DNA from: Pseudomonadota bacterium
GTDB lineage: Bacteria > Pseudomonadota > Alphaproteobacteria > Reyranellales > Reyranellaceae
Reading direction: 5' to 3'
NCBI GenBank assembly: GCA_023436825.1
Contig: JAEZHS010000354.1
Coordinates: 1-21,975 of the forward strand
Length of the DNA stretch: 21,975 nucleotides
Within the stretch, counting starts at the first letter, position 1; each line of letters begins with the position of its first letter. A model generated the notes under the pieces. That model did no database searches. It was not told the origin of the DNA and saw only the letters and a program-made list of their open reading frames with translations. A program made the translations under genes and the position numbers. This document shows positions 7,371 to 14,678 of the stretch, piece after piece.

Positions 7371-8720
7371 TCACCGCCTGGCAACCAATCGGATGGAGAA
7401 GAAGTTCCGGGTGTACTGCGGACCGCCGGCAGCGACGTCAGTTGTAGTGCCCGAGCTGAACTCGTACAGGGGACCGATCGAGTAGTGCGGATTGACTTCG
7501 TAGAGCAACCCGATCGACCCCTTGAAGAAATAGTCCGACCGGGGGTTGACCGCCAAGCCCGGGGCCGCCGTGTAATCGGCAACATTGTACGAAATGCCGC
7601 CAACGGCTTTCCACGGGTAGTGGACGTCATACGTAAAATCGATTCCGGCAACTGTCGAAACGTAGTTCTGATAGTTGGTCAATGCCGATTCATTGATGGT
7701 CCGCATGAGCGTGGGGCGCAGAATCAGAGGCTCGTAGCCGTTCCACGTGCCGCTAAGGGAGAAAGTGGTAGCCGTCGTCGGCGTTCCGGTGGCGGCATAA
7801 GTCTGGCTGGTCATGCCAACGGTGCCTTGAAGCGCGCTCTTGGCGCTGAGGGTGAGGGCCGCGCCGGCTCCGATACTCCAGCCGGTCGAATCGCGCTGCT
7901 GACCGGCCGCGTTGACGGTGTCCACATAGACCCGTTGATTGATGCTCGGTGAAATGAAGACCGACAGGCGGTCGTCGATGACCTCGTAGCCGAGTTGGAG
8001 ACTTTCTTGGTATTCGGTGCGGTCGCGGCTTGCCGCCGGCAATCCAAGCGACGTGATGGTGCTATAGTCGTAGTACCAGTAGCGCGTTGCCGCTCCCGTG
8101 AGCTGATAGAAAAGCCGGTTGAACTTCTGATAGAGCGACGCTTCGATCGGCACCGAATCGACGACTGTCGGCGCCTGAGCAAACGAAACGTTTGGGGTGC
8201 CGAGCGCTTCGGTGTTGCGCTGAAAGGCGATGCGGCCGTTCAGCCAAAAATCGGTCTGAATATCGAGCCGACCATCGAGCTGGACAATATAGTTCTGAAA
8301 GTTTTGAGTCGGCGCGCTGGCGTAGAAGCCGAAGCCGCCAGCAGCCAGAAACCGCAAAGAGTGATTGGCCCACTCCGAACGCAATTCGAGCGACGGTCGA
8401 ATCACTGCGATCGCCGAAGCCGTCGTCGGCGCCGGCGTCGCGAAGACGTTGTCGTCATATCCGAAGTTGAGGTCGAGCACGGGGAACAGCGTGAATGCGC
8501 CAACGCTGATCCCCAGCTCGCTCACAGGGTTGGCTGCGCCGCCCGAAGATCCGGACGACCAGTCCGGCAGCTCTACCTGCGGCGTTTGCTGTTCCAGGGT
8601 CTGCCTCGCCGGCGACAGTGTCTCGACCTGGGCGTGGGCCGCCGTTGCTGCGCATGACAACAGCACCCAGCCGAGCAAGGGAGACCAGACGAACTGGGTG
8701 CGACTGGCGCGAATCGTCAT
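7371..8720 (-). CDS. Outer-membrane beta-barrel protein of the polysaccharide export block
   Basis: From ATG 8720 this is a 449-residue protein with a signal peptide (cleavage likely after AAHA, about residue 30). The remainder is rich in alternating aromatic/hydrophobic and polar residues with short turns, for example VLDLNFGYDDNVFATP, NHSLRFLAAGGFGFYAS, YWYYDYSTI and HYSIGPLYEFSSG, the pattern of antiparallel beta-strands. FPVLDLNFGYDDNV matches the start of the BBP2 beta-barrel family commonly found in exopolysaccharide loci. The role I infer is an outer-membrane porin for the polymer, partnering the short OPX protein 22 bp downstream. An in-frame ATG at 8822 would add 34 residues ahead of the signal and overlap the upstream gene by 32 bp, so I prefer 8720. 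The last residues (RLVARR) do not end in the usual aromatic. Confidence 0.8.
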   Translation of the reverse strand: MTIRASRTQFVWSPLLGWVLLSCAATAAHAQVETLSPARQTLEQQTPQVELPDWSSGSSGGAANPVSELGISVGAFTLFPVLDLNFGYDDNVFATPAPTTASAIAVIRPSLELRSEWANHSLRFLAAGGFGFYASAPTQNFQNYIVQLDGRLDIQTDFWLNGRIAFQRNTEALGTPNVSFAQAPTVVDSVPIEASLYQKFNRLFYQLTGAATRYWYYDYSTITSLGLPAASRDRTEYQESLQLGYEVIDDRLSVFISPSINQRVYVDTVNAAGQQRDSTGWSIGAGAALTLSAKSALQGTVGMTSQTYAATGTPTTATTFSLSGTWNGYEPLILRPTLMRTINESALTNYQNYVSTVAGIDFTYDVHYPWKAVGGISYNVADYTAAPGLAVNPRSDYFFKGSIGLLYEVNPHYSIGPLYEFSSGTTTDVAAGGPQYTRNFFSIRLVARR

Positions 8721-8790
8721 GGGACTGGCAGGCCACCCCGGCAACGGTCCAAGCGTCGACTGAACGAGGCTATGCTTTGGCCCCGCAACG

Positions 8791-9657
8791 CTAGGTGTTG
8801 CTGGCTTTGTTCGTTGGGTCATAGACAGTCGGAGGCGCCGGCGTCAGCGACGCCGCTGGTGGCAGCGGAGGTGGACCGGAAACGACTGGTGGCGGCGCCG
8901 GCGGCGAAGTGTCGGCCGGAGGTAGCGCTACAGGCGGTGGCGCTGGGGGCACGGTCGAAGCGGAGGACGTCACAATGGCATTGACCAGTGCTGTCAGTTG
9001 CTCGCTCGTCGCGTTGCCGCCGACGATCTGCGCCAGGAGCTGATTGATCGACGTCGTGTCACCGCTGCTCAGCATCGTGAGCTGGGCCGGCGTCAGCGCC
9101 AAGCCAGGCACGTTTGGCAGCGGTGGCGCAAAATTCAGACCCGGCGCCGGTGCAGCGATGTCGAGACCACCCGGTGCGGAAATCGGCGCAATATTCTGCA
9201 ACGGTCCCGCGCTCTGCAGTGGACCGGCATTCTGCAGCGGTCCGGCGCTCTGCAGTGGGCCCGCGCTCTGCAACGGGCCAGCGCCTTGCAGCGGTCCCCC
9301 ACCCTGGAGGGGCCCACCGCCTTGAAGCGGACCAGCTGTCTGCTGCGACCCCGGGCCTCCGGGCGCGCCAGAGCCAGGCGGCGTTGCCTGATGCGGTCCT
9401 GTACCCTGTAACGGCCCCGCACCCTGCAGCGGGCCTGCACCTTGCAACGGTCCGCGGCCCTGCTGGGGCCCGCCCCCCTGCTGTCCCTGACCTTGGTCTG
9501 GCTGAAGCGTGCCCTGTGCGGCAGACGCCGCTCCTTGCGCCTGGTTTTGCTCCGCCTGCGCTTGCTGCCCGTCTGGAGTCTGCGCATGCGATGCGGTAAC
9601 CATCAGCAGGACAGACGCCGCCGCAACACACTGCGCCCCAAGTGCAAGTTTAGTCAT
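8791..9657 (-). CDS. Exported low-complexity protein with GPLQ hexapeptide repeats, function unknown
   Basis: I do not recognise a family. The 288-residue protein has a signal peptide (likely cleaved after SHA, residue 25), then a Gln/Ala/Gly-rich segment (27-68). Two blocks of GPLQxx hexapeptides follow (69-92 and 109-156; 11 GPLQ copies plus degenerate GPQQ and GPHQ), where xx is GA, GG, SA or NA. A short more ordered part (about 180-232; LTPAQLTMLSSGD, INQLLAQIV, LTALVNAIV) looks helical, and the C-terminal 50 residues are Pro-rich (PPAPPP). There are no cysteines after the signal and hardly any charged residues in the repeat. It is the first gene of the export block, 70 bp ahead of the beta-barrel gene, so it is probably made with the export machinery and may be a periplasmic or surface-exposed accessory. 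The Shine-Dalgarno is weak. Confidence 0.75.
   Translation of the reverse strand: MTKLALGAQCVAAASVLLMVTASHAQTPDGQQAQAEQNQAQGAASAAQGTLQPDQGQGQQGGGPQQGRGPLQGAGPLQGAGPLQGTGPHQATPPGSGAPGGPGSQQTAGPLQGGGPLQGGGPLQGAGPLQSAGPLQSAGPLQNAGPLQSAGPLQNIAPISAPGGLDIAAPAPGLNFAPPLPNVPGLALTPAQLTMLSSGDTTSINQLLAQIVGGNATSEQLTALVNAIVTSSASTVPPAPPPVALPPADTSPPAPPPVVSGPPPLPPAASLTPAPPTVYDPTNKASNT
9190..9453 (-). repeat. Tandem 18-bp coding repeats (GPLQxx)
   Basis: Imperfect 18-bp units encode the GPLQ hexapeptides, in two blocks split by a non-repeated Gly/Pro-rich insert (residues about 93-108). Units keep frame throughout, and third-position differences between units show that the array is not brand new. Such arrays can change copy number by slippage or recombination. 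Confidence 0.85.
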
Positions 9658-9976
9658 GTAGACCGACCCTGCCGCCGCGGCACCCCGCCGTTGCAGCCTG
9701 AATTTGAACGTTTACGACCGCTTGGCCCGCTTCGATTTGCCGAATCGGTTCCCACCCAAGCTGACTGCCAAAATACCGAATTGCATGCGTCAAGCAAGAC
9801 CCAGGGCAGCTTGCGCGGCATCGGCGGAGGTTTGGCAACAGTCATCTCGGATGCCCCAAAAGCCAGCCGGAACAGCTAGATATACTATTCGCTGCACAAC
9901 GAGCCTTAAAGCTCGCCAGCGGTCACTGTGCCTAGTCATAGCAAAATTAACCGCATCGTAAACGCAAAAAAGAGAA
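9658..9976. other. 319-bp intergenic region upstream of the export block
   Basis: This is the upstream region of the minus-strand export operon, with the glycosyltransferase gene ending at 9977 on its far side. It is more AT-rich than its surroundings, as expected for a promoter region, and I see no convincing gene in it. Besides the candidate boxes listed separately, a TAGTAT/TATATC patch at about 9888-9896 on the minus strand is another possible -10. Confidence 0.6.
9935..9962 (-). promoter_or_regulatory. Possible promoter of the export operon
   Basis: On the minus strand TTTACG (9962-9957) and TATGAC (9940-9935) are spaced 16 nt apart, each matching four of six sigma-70 consensus bases. 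It lies in the AT-rich part of the only sizeable gap upstream of the export genes. If it is used, the leader would be about 270 nt long. Evidence is by consensus only. Confidence 0.3.
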
Positions 9977-9992
9977 TCACTCGCATTGAGTG
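9966..9992 (-). terminator. Likely intrinsic terminator after the two-glycosyltransferase operon
   Basis: On the minus strand CACTC (9992-9988) pairs with GAGTG (9982-9978) around a 5-nt loop, followed by ATTCTC and a run of six T (9971-9966). The hairpin overlaps the stop codon of the glycosyltransferase gene. The stem is short, so efficiency is uncertain, but the position is right for separating this operon from the export operon. Confidence 0.5.
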
Positions 9993-11128
9993 CGTCGGCG
10001 AGCGGTGCTGTTCGCGACTTGCTCGAGCGCCTCCGCAAAGCCCGCGACATCTCCGCACGGCACGCGCCAATATCCGACCTTGGAAGGTCGAGCGAGAAGA
10101 TCGACGTCGGAATCGGTACTGCCGACGAACAGGGTCGGCCGGCCGGAATCGATGCAGGCATAGACCTTCGACGGCATGACGTAGCCAACGAAGGCGTCCT
10201 TCAGTGTCACAAGATGCGCATCGGCTGTGCTCAGCAGACCGGCCAATCGCTCGATCGGCACCGGCGGCGAGCGATGAAAAGGCAGGCCATGCGCGGTAAG
10301 CCGTCGCGCCAAGTCGTCAGCGCCGGCGCCGGTCGCGCTCAGCCACAACCGCACCCGCCCGGTGCCCTCGCGGTGATGGCGCGCATAGCCTTCGGCGACC
10401 GTATCGACCTCGTGCGCCACGCCATAATTGCCGGCGTAGAGCAGCACGCAGGAATCCGCCAGTGCATCCGGCAAAGGCTCGCCTGCTTGACCGACGGCGA
10501 AGAAGACTGGCGAGCCGTCGCGCACCAGCGCGATTCGCGCCGGCGAAACGCCGGTTGCGCTGAGACGGCGCTTCTGATCGATGCCCAACACCTCGAAGCC
10601 GTCGATCCGCCGACGCCAGAAATTCGTGAGCGCCAGCAACAGGGCGAGCGAGCGGGATGGACGGGTTTGCGCGGCGATCAGGCATTCGGGGTGGAAGTCG
10701 GTGATGCGGTAGACCAGGCGCCCTCGCCACAGGAATTTCAACGGCGCCAGGAGATGGATCATGAACGGCGGCGAGCCTGTGAACAGCACGCCTTCGGCAA
10801 CGCGAAGGTAACGAAAGCTTGCCACGACGAGACGCATGTCGGTCCACAGCGTCCATATCAGCCGGCTGAGCAGCGACCCGCGCGGCACCGACCGCGCCGC
10901 CAGCCGCACCTCCGTCAAAGTCCCCTTCCCTCTTGCTTCGCGCCGCACGGAACCGCCGCCCGACGCAAGGCCGATCAGCGTGACGTCGTGCCCCTGCTCG
11001 GCCAGAGCCCGGGCGCGCAGTTGCATGTACTGGCCGACGGCGCCGAAATCGGGCGGCAGCCAGTCGGCGATGATGACCACCCGGCGCTCCGTCGCGGGAT
11101 CGAACGGGCTTTGAGCCAGCAGGTCCAT
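9977..11128 (-). CDS. GT4-family glycosyltransferase (GT-B fold, WbuB-like)
   Basis: The 383-residue protein has the two-domain GT-B layout. The N-terminal acceptor half starts with RRVVIIADWLPPDFGAVGQY, including the glycine-rich loop that follows the first strand in GT4 enzymes. The C-terminal donor half starts near VLLYAGNYG and includes the PSKVYACIDSGRPTLFVG segment, the equivalent of the PSK loop in WbuB-like enzymes that transfer amino sugars in O-antigen and capsule synthesis. The classical EX7E pair is not present. It would add one sugar to a lipid-linked repeat unit on the cytoplasmic face of the membrane; donor and linkage are not readable from sequence. The ATG at 11128 shares one base with the stop of the upstream gene (TGATG), so the pair is translationally coupled; a GTG directly before it is also possible. 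Confidence 0.85.
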   Translation of the reverse strand: MDLLAQSPFDPATERRVVIIADWLPPDFGAVGQYMQLRARALAEQGHDVTLIGLASGGGSVRREARGKGTLTEVRLAARSVPRGSLLSRLIWTLWTDMRLVVASFRYLRVAEGVLFTGSPPFMIHLLAPLKFLWRGRLVYRITDFHPECLIAAQTRPSRSLALLLALTNFWRRRIDGFEVLGIDQKRRLSATGVSPARIALVRDGSPVFFAVGQAGEPLPDALADSCVLLYAGNYGVAHEVDTVAEGYARHHREGTGRVRLWLSATGAGADDLARRLTAHGLPFHRSPPVPIERLAGLLSTADAHLVTLKDAFVGYVMPSKVYACIDSGRPTLFVGSTDSDVDLLARPSKVGYWRVPCGDVAGFAEALEQVANSTARRRTQCE

Positions 11129-12315
11129 CACGGCCGTGCGGCGCGCTTCTGCTGCCGCGCCAAGACCGAGCCGTAGAGATCGGCCATGCGGCGGCCCACG
11201 CTTGGCCAGCCATAGTGCGCGACGACATGGGCACGCCCCGCCGCGCCCATGGCACGGCTGCCGGCCGGATCATCAAGCATTGCGGTGATCCCTGCTGAGA
11301 TCGATGTCGGAGCCGAGTCGACGACGCGGCCGGCACCGCTCTCGCGCACGATCTCGGACATGCCGACGTCGGGTGTTGCCAGCACCGGCAAGCCCCGCCG
11401 CATCGCCTCGAAGGCGGCGAGCCCGAAATTCTCCGACAGCGACGTCATTGCAAACATCCGCGCGGCGGCAAACAGCGCCTCCTTGTCCGCCCCCTCAACG
11501 TGGCGCGCCACGATCGCCACCCTGTCATCGACGCCGACAGCGCGTGCCAGCTGAGCCAGCGATGCAGCGTAGCCATCGGCATCGTCGCCAGCCAGCACGA
11601 GCCGAGCGGCCGGCGCCTGCGGCAGGGCGGCGATCAACCGATCGAGAGCCTTCTCCCAGCTGATGCGGCCAAAGGCCAGCACCGAAGGCCCTGAAGCTAT
11701 GGCGGCGGCGATGTCGCCTGACAGCGGCGCGTTTGAAGGCGGCGGCGGATCGTCGACGCCGTGTGCAATGGTAGCGATCAGCGGCAGCTTCCAGCCGAAA
11801 CCGGAAAGATGGTCCGCCTCGACCGACGACGTCGTGTGGACGGCCGCAGCGCCCTCGAGGTTGGCGCGCTCGATCAGGGCGATCCATGCGGCCTTCACCC
11901 ACCGGTTCTTGCGGCGGATCAGTTCGGGTACCAGCATGCCGCGTGGCGAGATGACATACGGAACGCCCCGCGCACGTGCGGCGCGTGCCCCGGCCCAGAT
12001 CGGCCAGAGATAGGCGGCATGCAAATGCACGACGTCGAAGCTGCCGACCGAGGCGGCAAGCGCGCGGTGCATCGACGACGACCAATAGAGCCGGCGCAGC
12101 CAGCGGCTCGCGAAGTAGGTGACCTTGACGCCTTCCAGGTCGACTGGCCGCCCCAGCGGCACGTCGCTGTCGCCTGGCCCGTCAACGCTTGTCGTGAAGA
12201 CATGAACGTCGTGGCCGTCGGCCGCCAGGGCCCGGCAAAGCGCGTGGACCGAACGGATCGGCCCGCCGTATCGAACGGCGGGCAGGTAGGTCGGAACGAC
12301 GTGAAGAAGGCGCAA
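11128..12315 (-). CDS. GT4-family glycosyltransferase with canonical EX7E motif
   Basis: The 395-residue protein is a retaining GT-B glycosyltransferase. LLHVVPTYLPAVRYGGPIRS (3-22) is the typical N-terminus with the glycine loop, HLHAAYLWP (97-105) and SPRGMLVPE (123-131) follow, and the donor domain has LAFGRISWEKALDRLI (213-228) and the motif E295-NFGLAAF-E303. It probably adds one sugar to the lipid-linked repeat unit in the cytoplasm. The start is a TTG at 12315: in this frame the conserved first strand begins immediately after it and no ATG or GTG lies nearby upstream. It is the first gene of a two-gene minus-strand operon and is divergent from the GT2 gene at 12479, which also starts with TTG. 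Confidence 0.9.
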   Translation of the reverse strand: MRLLHVVPTYLPAVRYGGPIRSVHALCRALAADGHDVHVFTTSVDGPGDSDVPLGRPVDLEGVKVTYFASRWLRRLYWSSSMHRALAASVGSFDVVHLHAAYLWPIWAGARAARARGVPYVISPRGMLVPELIRRKNRWVKAAWIALIERANLEGAAAVHTTSSVEADHLSGFGWKLPLIATIAHGVDDPPPPSNAPLSGDIAAAIASGPSVLAFGRISWEKALDRLIAALPQAPAARLVLAGDDADGYAASLAQLARAVGVDDRVAIVARHVEGADKEALFAAARMFAMTSLSENFGLAAFEAMRRGLPVLATPDVGMSEIVRESGAGRVVDSAPTSISAGITAMLDDPAGSRAMGAAGRAHVVAHYGWPSVGRRMADLYGSVLARQQKRAARP

Positions 12316-12377
12316 AAGGCTCGTCCACCAGTTCGGCCGCCGGCGGGTTGCCGAGCCATCCTGTCCCCGCGCACCAA

Positions 12378-12394
12378 CCGGCGTTGCACGCCGG
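12378..12394. repeat. Perfect inverted repeat in the divergent promoter region
   Basis: CCGGCGT and ACGCCGG form a 7-bp perfect stem with a 3-nt loop in the 163-bp gap (12316-12478) between two divergent glycosyltransferase genes. A shorter outer pair CCTG (12360-12363) / CAGG (12401-12404) flanks it. It may be an operator serving both directions or an mRNA leader hairpin. A weak -35/-10-like pair TTGCAG (12398-12403) and TAGCAT (12419-12424) points toward the plus-strand gene, but the 15-nt spacing is short. Confidence 0.5.
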
Positions 12395-12478
12395 GGCTTG
12401 CAGGATCACTGGGTTCAATAGCATAGGTAAATGGGGAATGGCCTCTCAGCGTGAAGCAGGTCCAGGCGGCGTGACGTC

Positions 12479-13546
12479 TTGAGCGACAAGGTCTCCATCA
12501 TCGTGCCGACCCGCAATCGCCGGGATTGGTTGGGCCAGGCGCTGCGCAGCGCCCGCGAGCAGACATGGCCGAACAAGGAGCTGGTGGTCGTCGACGAAGC
12601 GTCGACCGATGACACGCTCGCCATGCTGGCTGCCGAGTTGCCGGAGGCGCGTGTGATCAAGCACGAGACGGCGCGCGGGCCGAGTGCGGCGCGCAACTCC
12701 GGCATTGCGGCGGCGAGCGGTGATTGGATCCTGTTTCTCGACGACGACGACGTGCTCCATCCCGAGCACATCGAATCATTGATGAAGGCGTCGAAGGAAG
12801 CGCCCGAGGGTGCTGTCGTGTCGGGCCGTTGGCGGCGCTTCGCTGTCATGGGCGACAAGGTGCGGGTCGGACCGGTCGTCTGCGCACCGCCCAACCGGCG
12901 CGGTCTCGATACCCTGGCCGAGATCCTGGAGCCGATGGGTGAAGGCACGATATGCGGCCATTCGCTGCTCTGGCCGAAGGCCCTGCTCGCCAAGGTGCCA
13001 TGGGACGAACGTCTTTCGGCGAACGGAGACAGCGACTTCTTCGGCCGCGCCATCCTCGCCGGCGCACAGATCGTCGGACGCCCGGTCGGCATGGCCTACT
13101 ATCGCGTCCATCAGGGTGAACGCGTGTCGTCGGCAACGACGCTACGGCGGCCACTGTCGGCGGCGCAATACCGCCTGAAATGGTCGCAGCTGCTGCTTTC
13201 CCATCCCGAGCACGAGATCTTCGCGCCGGCCATGCGCAATGGCTTCATGGCGCTGCTCATCGCCCTGTCAGGCTTGCCGGAAGCGCGCGGACTCGTGCCG
13301 ATCCTGAAAGACGCCTACTCGTTGTGGGGCGGTGAGGGCTATTTCGTCTCCAACCCACCACTCAACCCACTCAAGCGCATCCTCGCGTCGGGCGTGCTGC
13401 AGCTCGGCGGTCCATCCAGCCTGCACTGGCTGTTGAAGCAGGCGGCGCAACCTGGTCGCCTGAGGCAGTCGCAAGTGGCGGGCTACTACGATCCCATAAC
13501 CGATGAAGACCGGGCGGATGCGACGACAATCCGCTCCTTCGTATGA
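12479..13546 (+). CDS. GT2-family glycosyltransferase (GT-A fold)
   Basis: The 355-residue protein starts with KVSIIVPTRNRRDWLGQALR and continues with ELVVVDEASTDDT and AARNSGIAAASGDWILFLDDDD; the acidic cluster at 88-91 is the metal- and nucleotide-sugar-binding DxD region of inverting GT2 enzymes. NGDSDFFGR (182-190) is the usual acceptor-side ED-like motif. It lacks membrane helices and would act in the cytoplasm on lipid-linked sugars. The start is TTG at 12479, preceded by AGGCGG at 9-nt spacing; an in-frame stop at 12452 and the absence of ATG or GTG between exclude a longer protein. It opens a four-gene plus-strand operon, overlapping the next gene by 4 bp (ATGA). Confidence 0.92.
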   Translation: MSDKVSIIVPTRNRRDWLGQALRSAREQTWPNKELVVVDEASTDDTLAMLAAELPEARVIKHETARGPSAARNSGIAAASGDWILFLDDDDVLHPEHIESLMKASKEAPEGAVVSGRWRRFAVMGDKVRVGPVVCAPPNRRGLDTLAEILEPMGEGTICGHSLLWPKALLAKVPWDERLSANGDSDFFGRAILAGAQIVGRPVGMAYYRVHQGERVSSATTLRRPLSAAQYRLKWSQLLLSHPEHEIFAPAMRNGFMALLIALSGLPEARGLVPILKDAYSLWGGEGYFVSNPPLNPLKRILASGVLQLGGPSSLHWLLKQAAQPGRLRQSQVAGYYDPITDEDRADATTIRSFV

Positions 13547-14604
13547 AGCTCAAAATCTACTTTAGGCCGGCCGTTCCCGTCGCCTTGCTGATCGTCACAG
13601 CTTGCCTTTTCTGGGGTGCCGCGCTGGCGCTGGGGTCCGGCGTCGCAGCGGCGATCGCGCTGGCGGCCGCGCTTTTCTACACGGCACTGTCCGCGTTCGG
13701 CACGTTGGCGCTGCTACGTCTCGCGATCCTCGAGCAATGGCGCGACTGGCCGGGCCCCGAGCGCCTGCTCATCCTCGCGCCGCACGAAGACGATTGCGTC
13801 ATCTCCGCTGGCGGCGTGGGCGCCCTCAATCGGCGGATCGGCGGCACGACCCGTGTCGTCTATCTGGCGCCGGACGAGGCCCCGGGCATGGCCGAACGTC
13901 GCGCCGCGGAGGCGCGAGCTGCCTGGCGAACGGCCGGCGTCGAAGACGACGACGTGCTGCATCTCGATCTGTTGCCGCCCTTGCGGAAGCGCGATCCGCA
14001 CAAGCTGCGCCGGGCCGCGGACAGGCTGCGCTCGATCATCGACGAATTCCGGCCGACTGTCGTCGTGGTACCGATGTTCGAGGGGGGCCATGTCCATCAT
14101 GACATGGCGGCGGCGCTGGTGGGCATGGTCGTCGCCAGCGGCGACGGCTTCGATGTCTTCGAGGCGCCCGAATACAGCCCCTACGCCTCGCTTTGGTACA
14201 CCCCGCATCGCATCGTTGCCCTGTGTGCGCGGTGGCTGTTCGGACTGGTCTCCTACTATGGACCGCCTGATGGCATCGACGGTCGGCCGGTTCACCGATA
14301 TCGCCTCGCCCCGAACGACCTCGCAGCCAAGCGCCGCATGCTGGCGGCATTCGAAAGCCAGAATGCACCGTCTTTGATGGCAACACGATCGTATCCTGAT
14401 CGACTGGTTTCGCTTGACCGCAACGCCAGGCGAAGCGTGCCGTTCGACTTCCGTTGGTCGTATCTGCGCTTCGTGCTGGCGATGCGCCGCCTGTTCCCTT
14501 CTCGGGTGATCGATCGACTTCTACCGGTCCAGCTTGGCACCATCGGGCGGGAGTGCAATTTGACGAACTGGCCAGAGGAGTGGACGACGGCGCGCGACAC
14601 ATGA
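13543..14604 (+). CDS. Membrane-anchored PIG-L/LmbE-family deacetylase
   Basis: The 353-residue protein has two N-terminal membrane helices (about 11-30 and 33-58) and then a PIG-L domain beginning RLLILAPHEDDCVISAGG (75-90). H81, D84 and the later HVHHD (183-187, with H186) match the three zinc ligands of the family (HPDDE and HxxH in MshB); the canonical P-D is E82-D83 here. Family members remove N-acetyl groups from amino sugars in lipid- or thiol-linked precursors. The positively charged N-terminus and an even number of helices place the catalytic domain in the cytoplasm, on the membrane surface, where it could act on an undecaprenyl-linked GlcNAc-type intermediate (inference). The ATG overlaps the GT2 stop by 4 bp. 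A gap of 74 bp follows before the methyltransferase. Confidence 0.88.
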   Translation: MKLKIYFRPAVPVALLIVTACLFWGAALALGSGVAAAIALAAALFYTALSAFGTLALLRLAILEQWRDWPGPERLLILAPHEDDCVISAGGVGALNRRIGGTTRVVYLAPDEAPGMAERRAAEARAAWRTAGVEDDDVLHLDLLPPLRKRDPHKLRRAADRLRSIIDEFRPTVVVVPMFEGGHVHHDMAAALVGMVVASGDGFDVFEAPEYSPYASLWYTPHRIVALCARWLFGLVSYYGPPDGIDGRPVHRYRLAPNDLAAKRRMLAAFESQNAPSLMATRSYPDRLVSLDRNARRSVPFDFRWSYLRFVLAMRRLFPSRVIDRLLPVQLGTIGRECNLTNWPEEWTTARDT

Positions 14605-14678
14605 GTTGCAGTGGCCGCGCGGTTGGTGGCTAGTGAGGCAAGGCGCCATTTGCTATGGGGTGTGTCGGGAGGGGCGGC

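Noticed and set aside
7349..7651. N-terminal extension of the OPX protein by about 100 residues
   Set aside because: That part overlaps the end of the beta-barrel gene in another frame and is Ser/Arg/Thr-rich nonsense; the lipoprotein signal begins right at ATG 7348.
9190..9453. Regularly spaced short repeats resembling a CRISPR or satellite array
   Set aside because: The 18-bp units are contiguous, imperfect and in frame, and they encode a GPLQ hexapeptide inside a signal-peptide-bearing protein; there are no unique spacers or cas genes.
9986..11176. 396-codon plus-strand frame
   Set aside because: It is antisense to a GT4-type glycosyltransferase and has an Arg/Gln/His-rich composition typical of shadows in this GC content.
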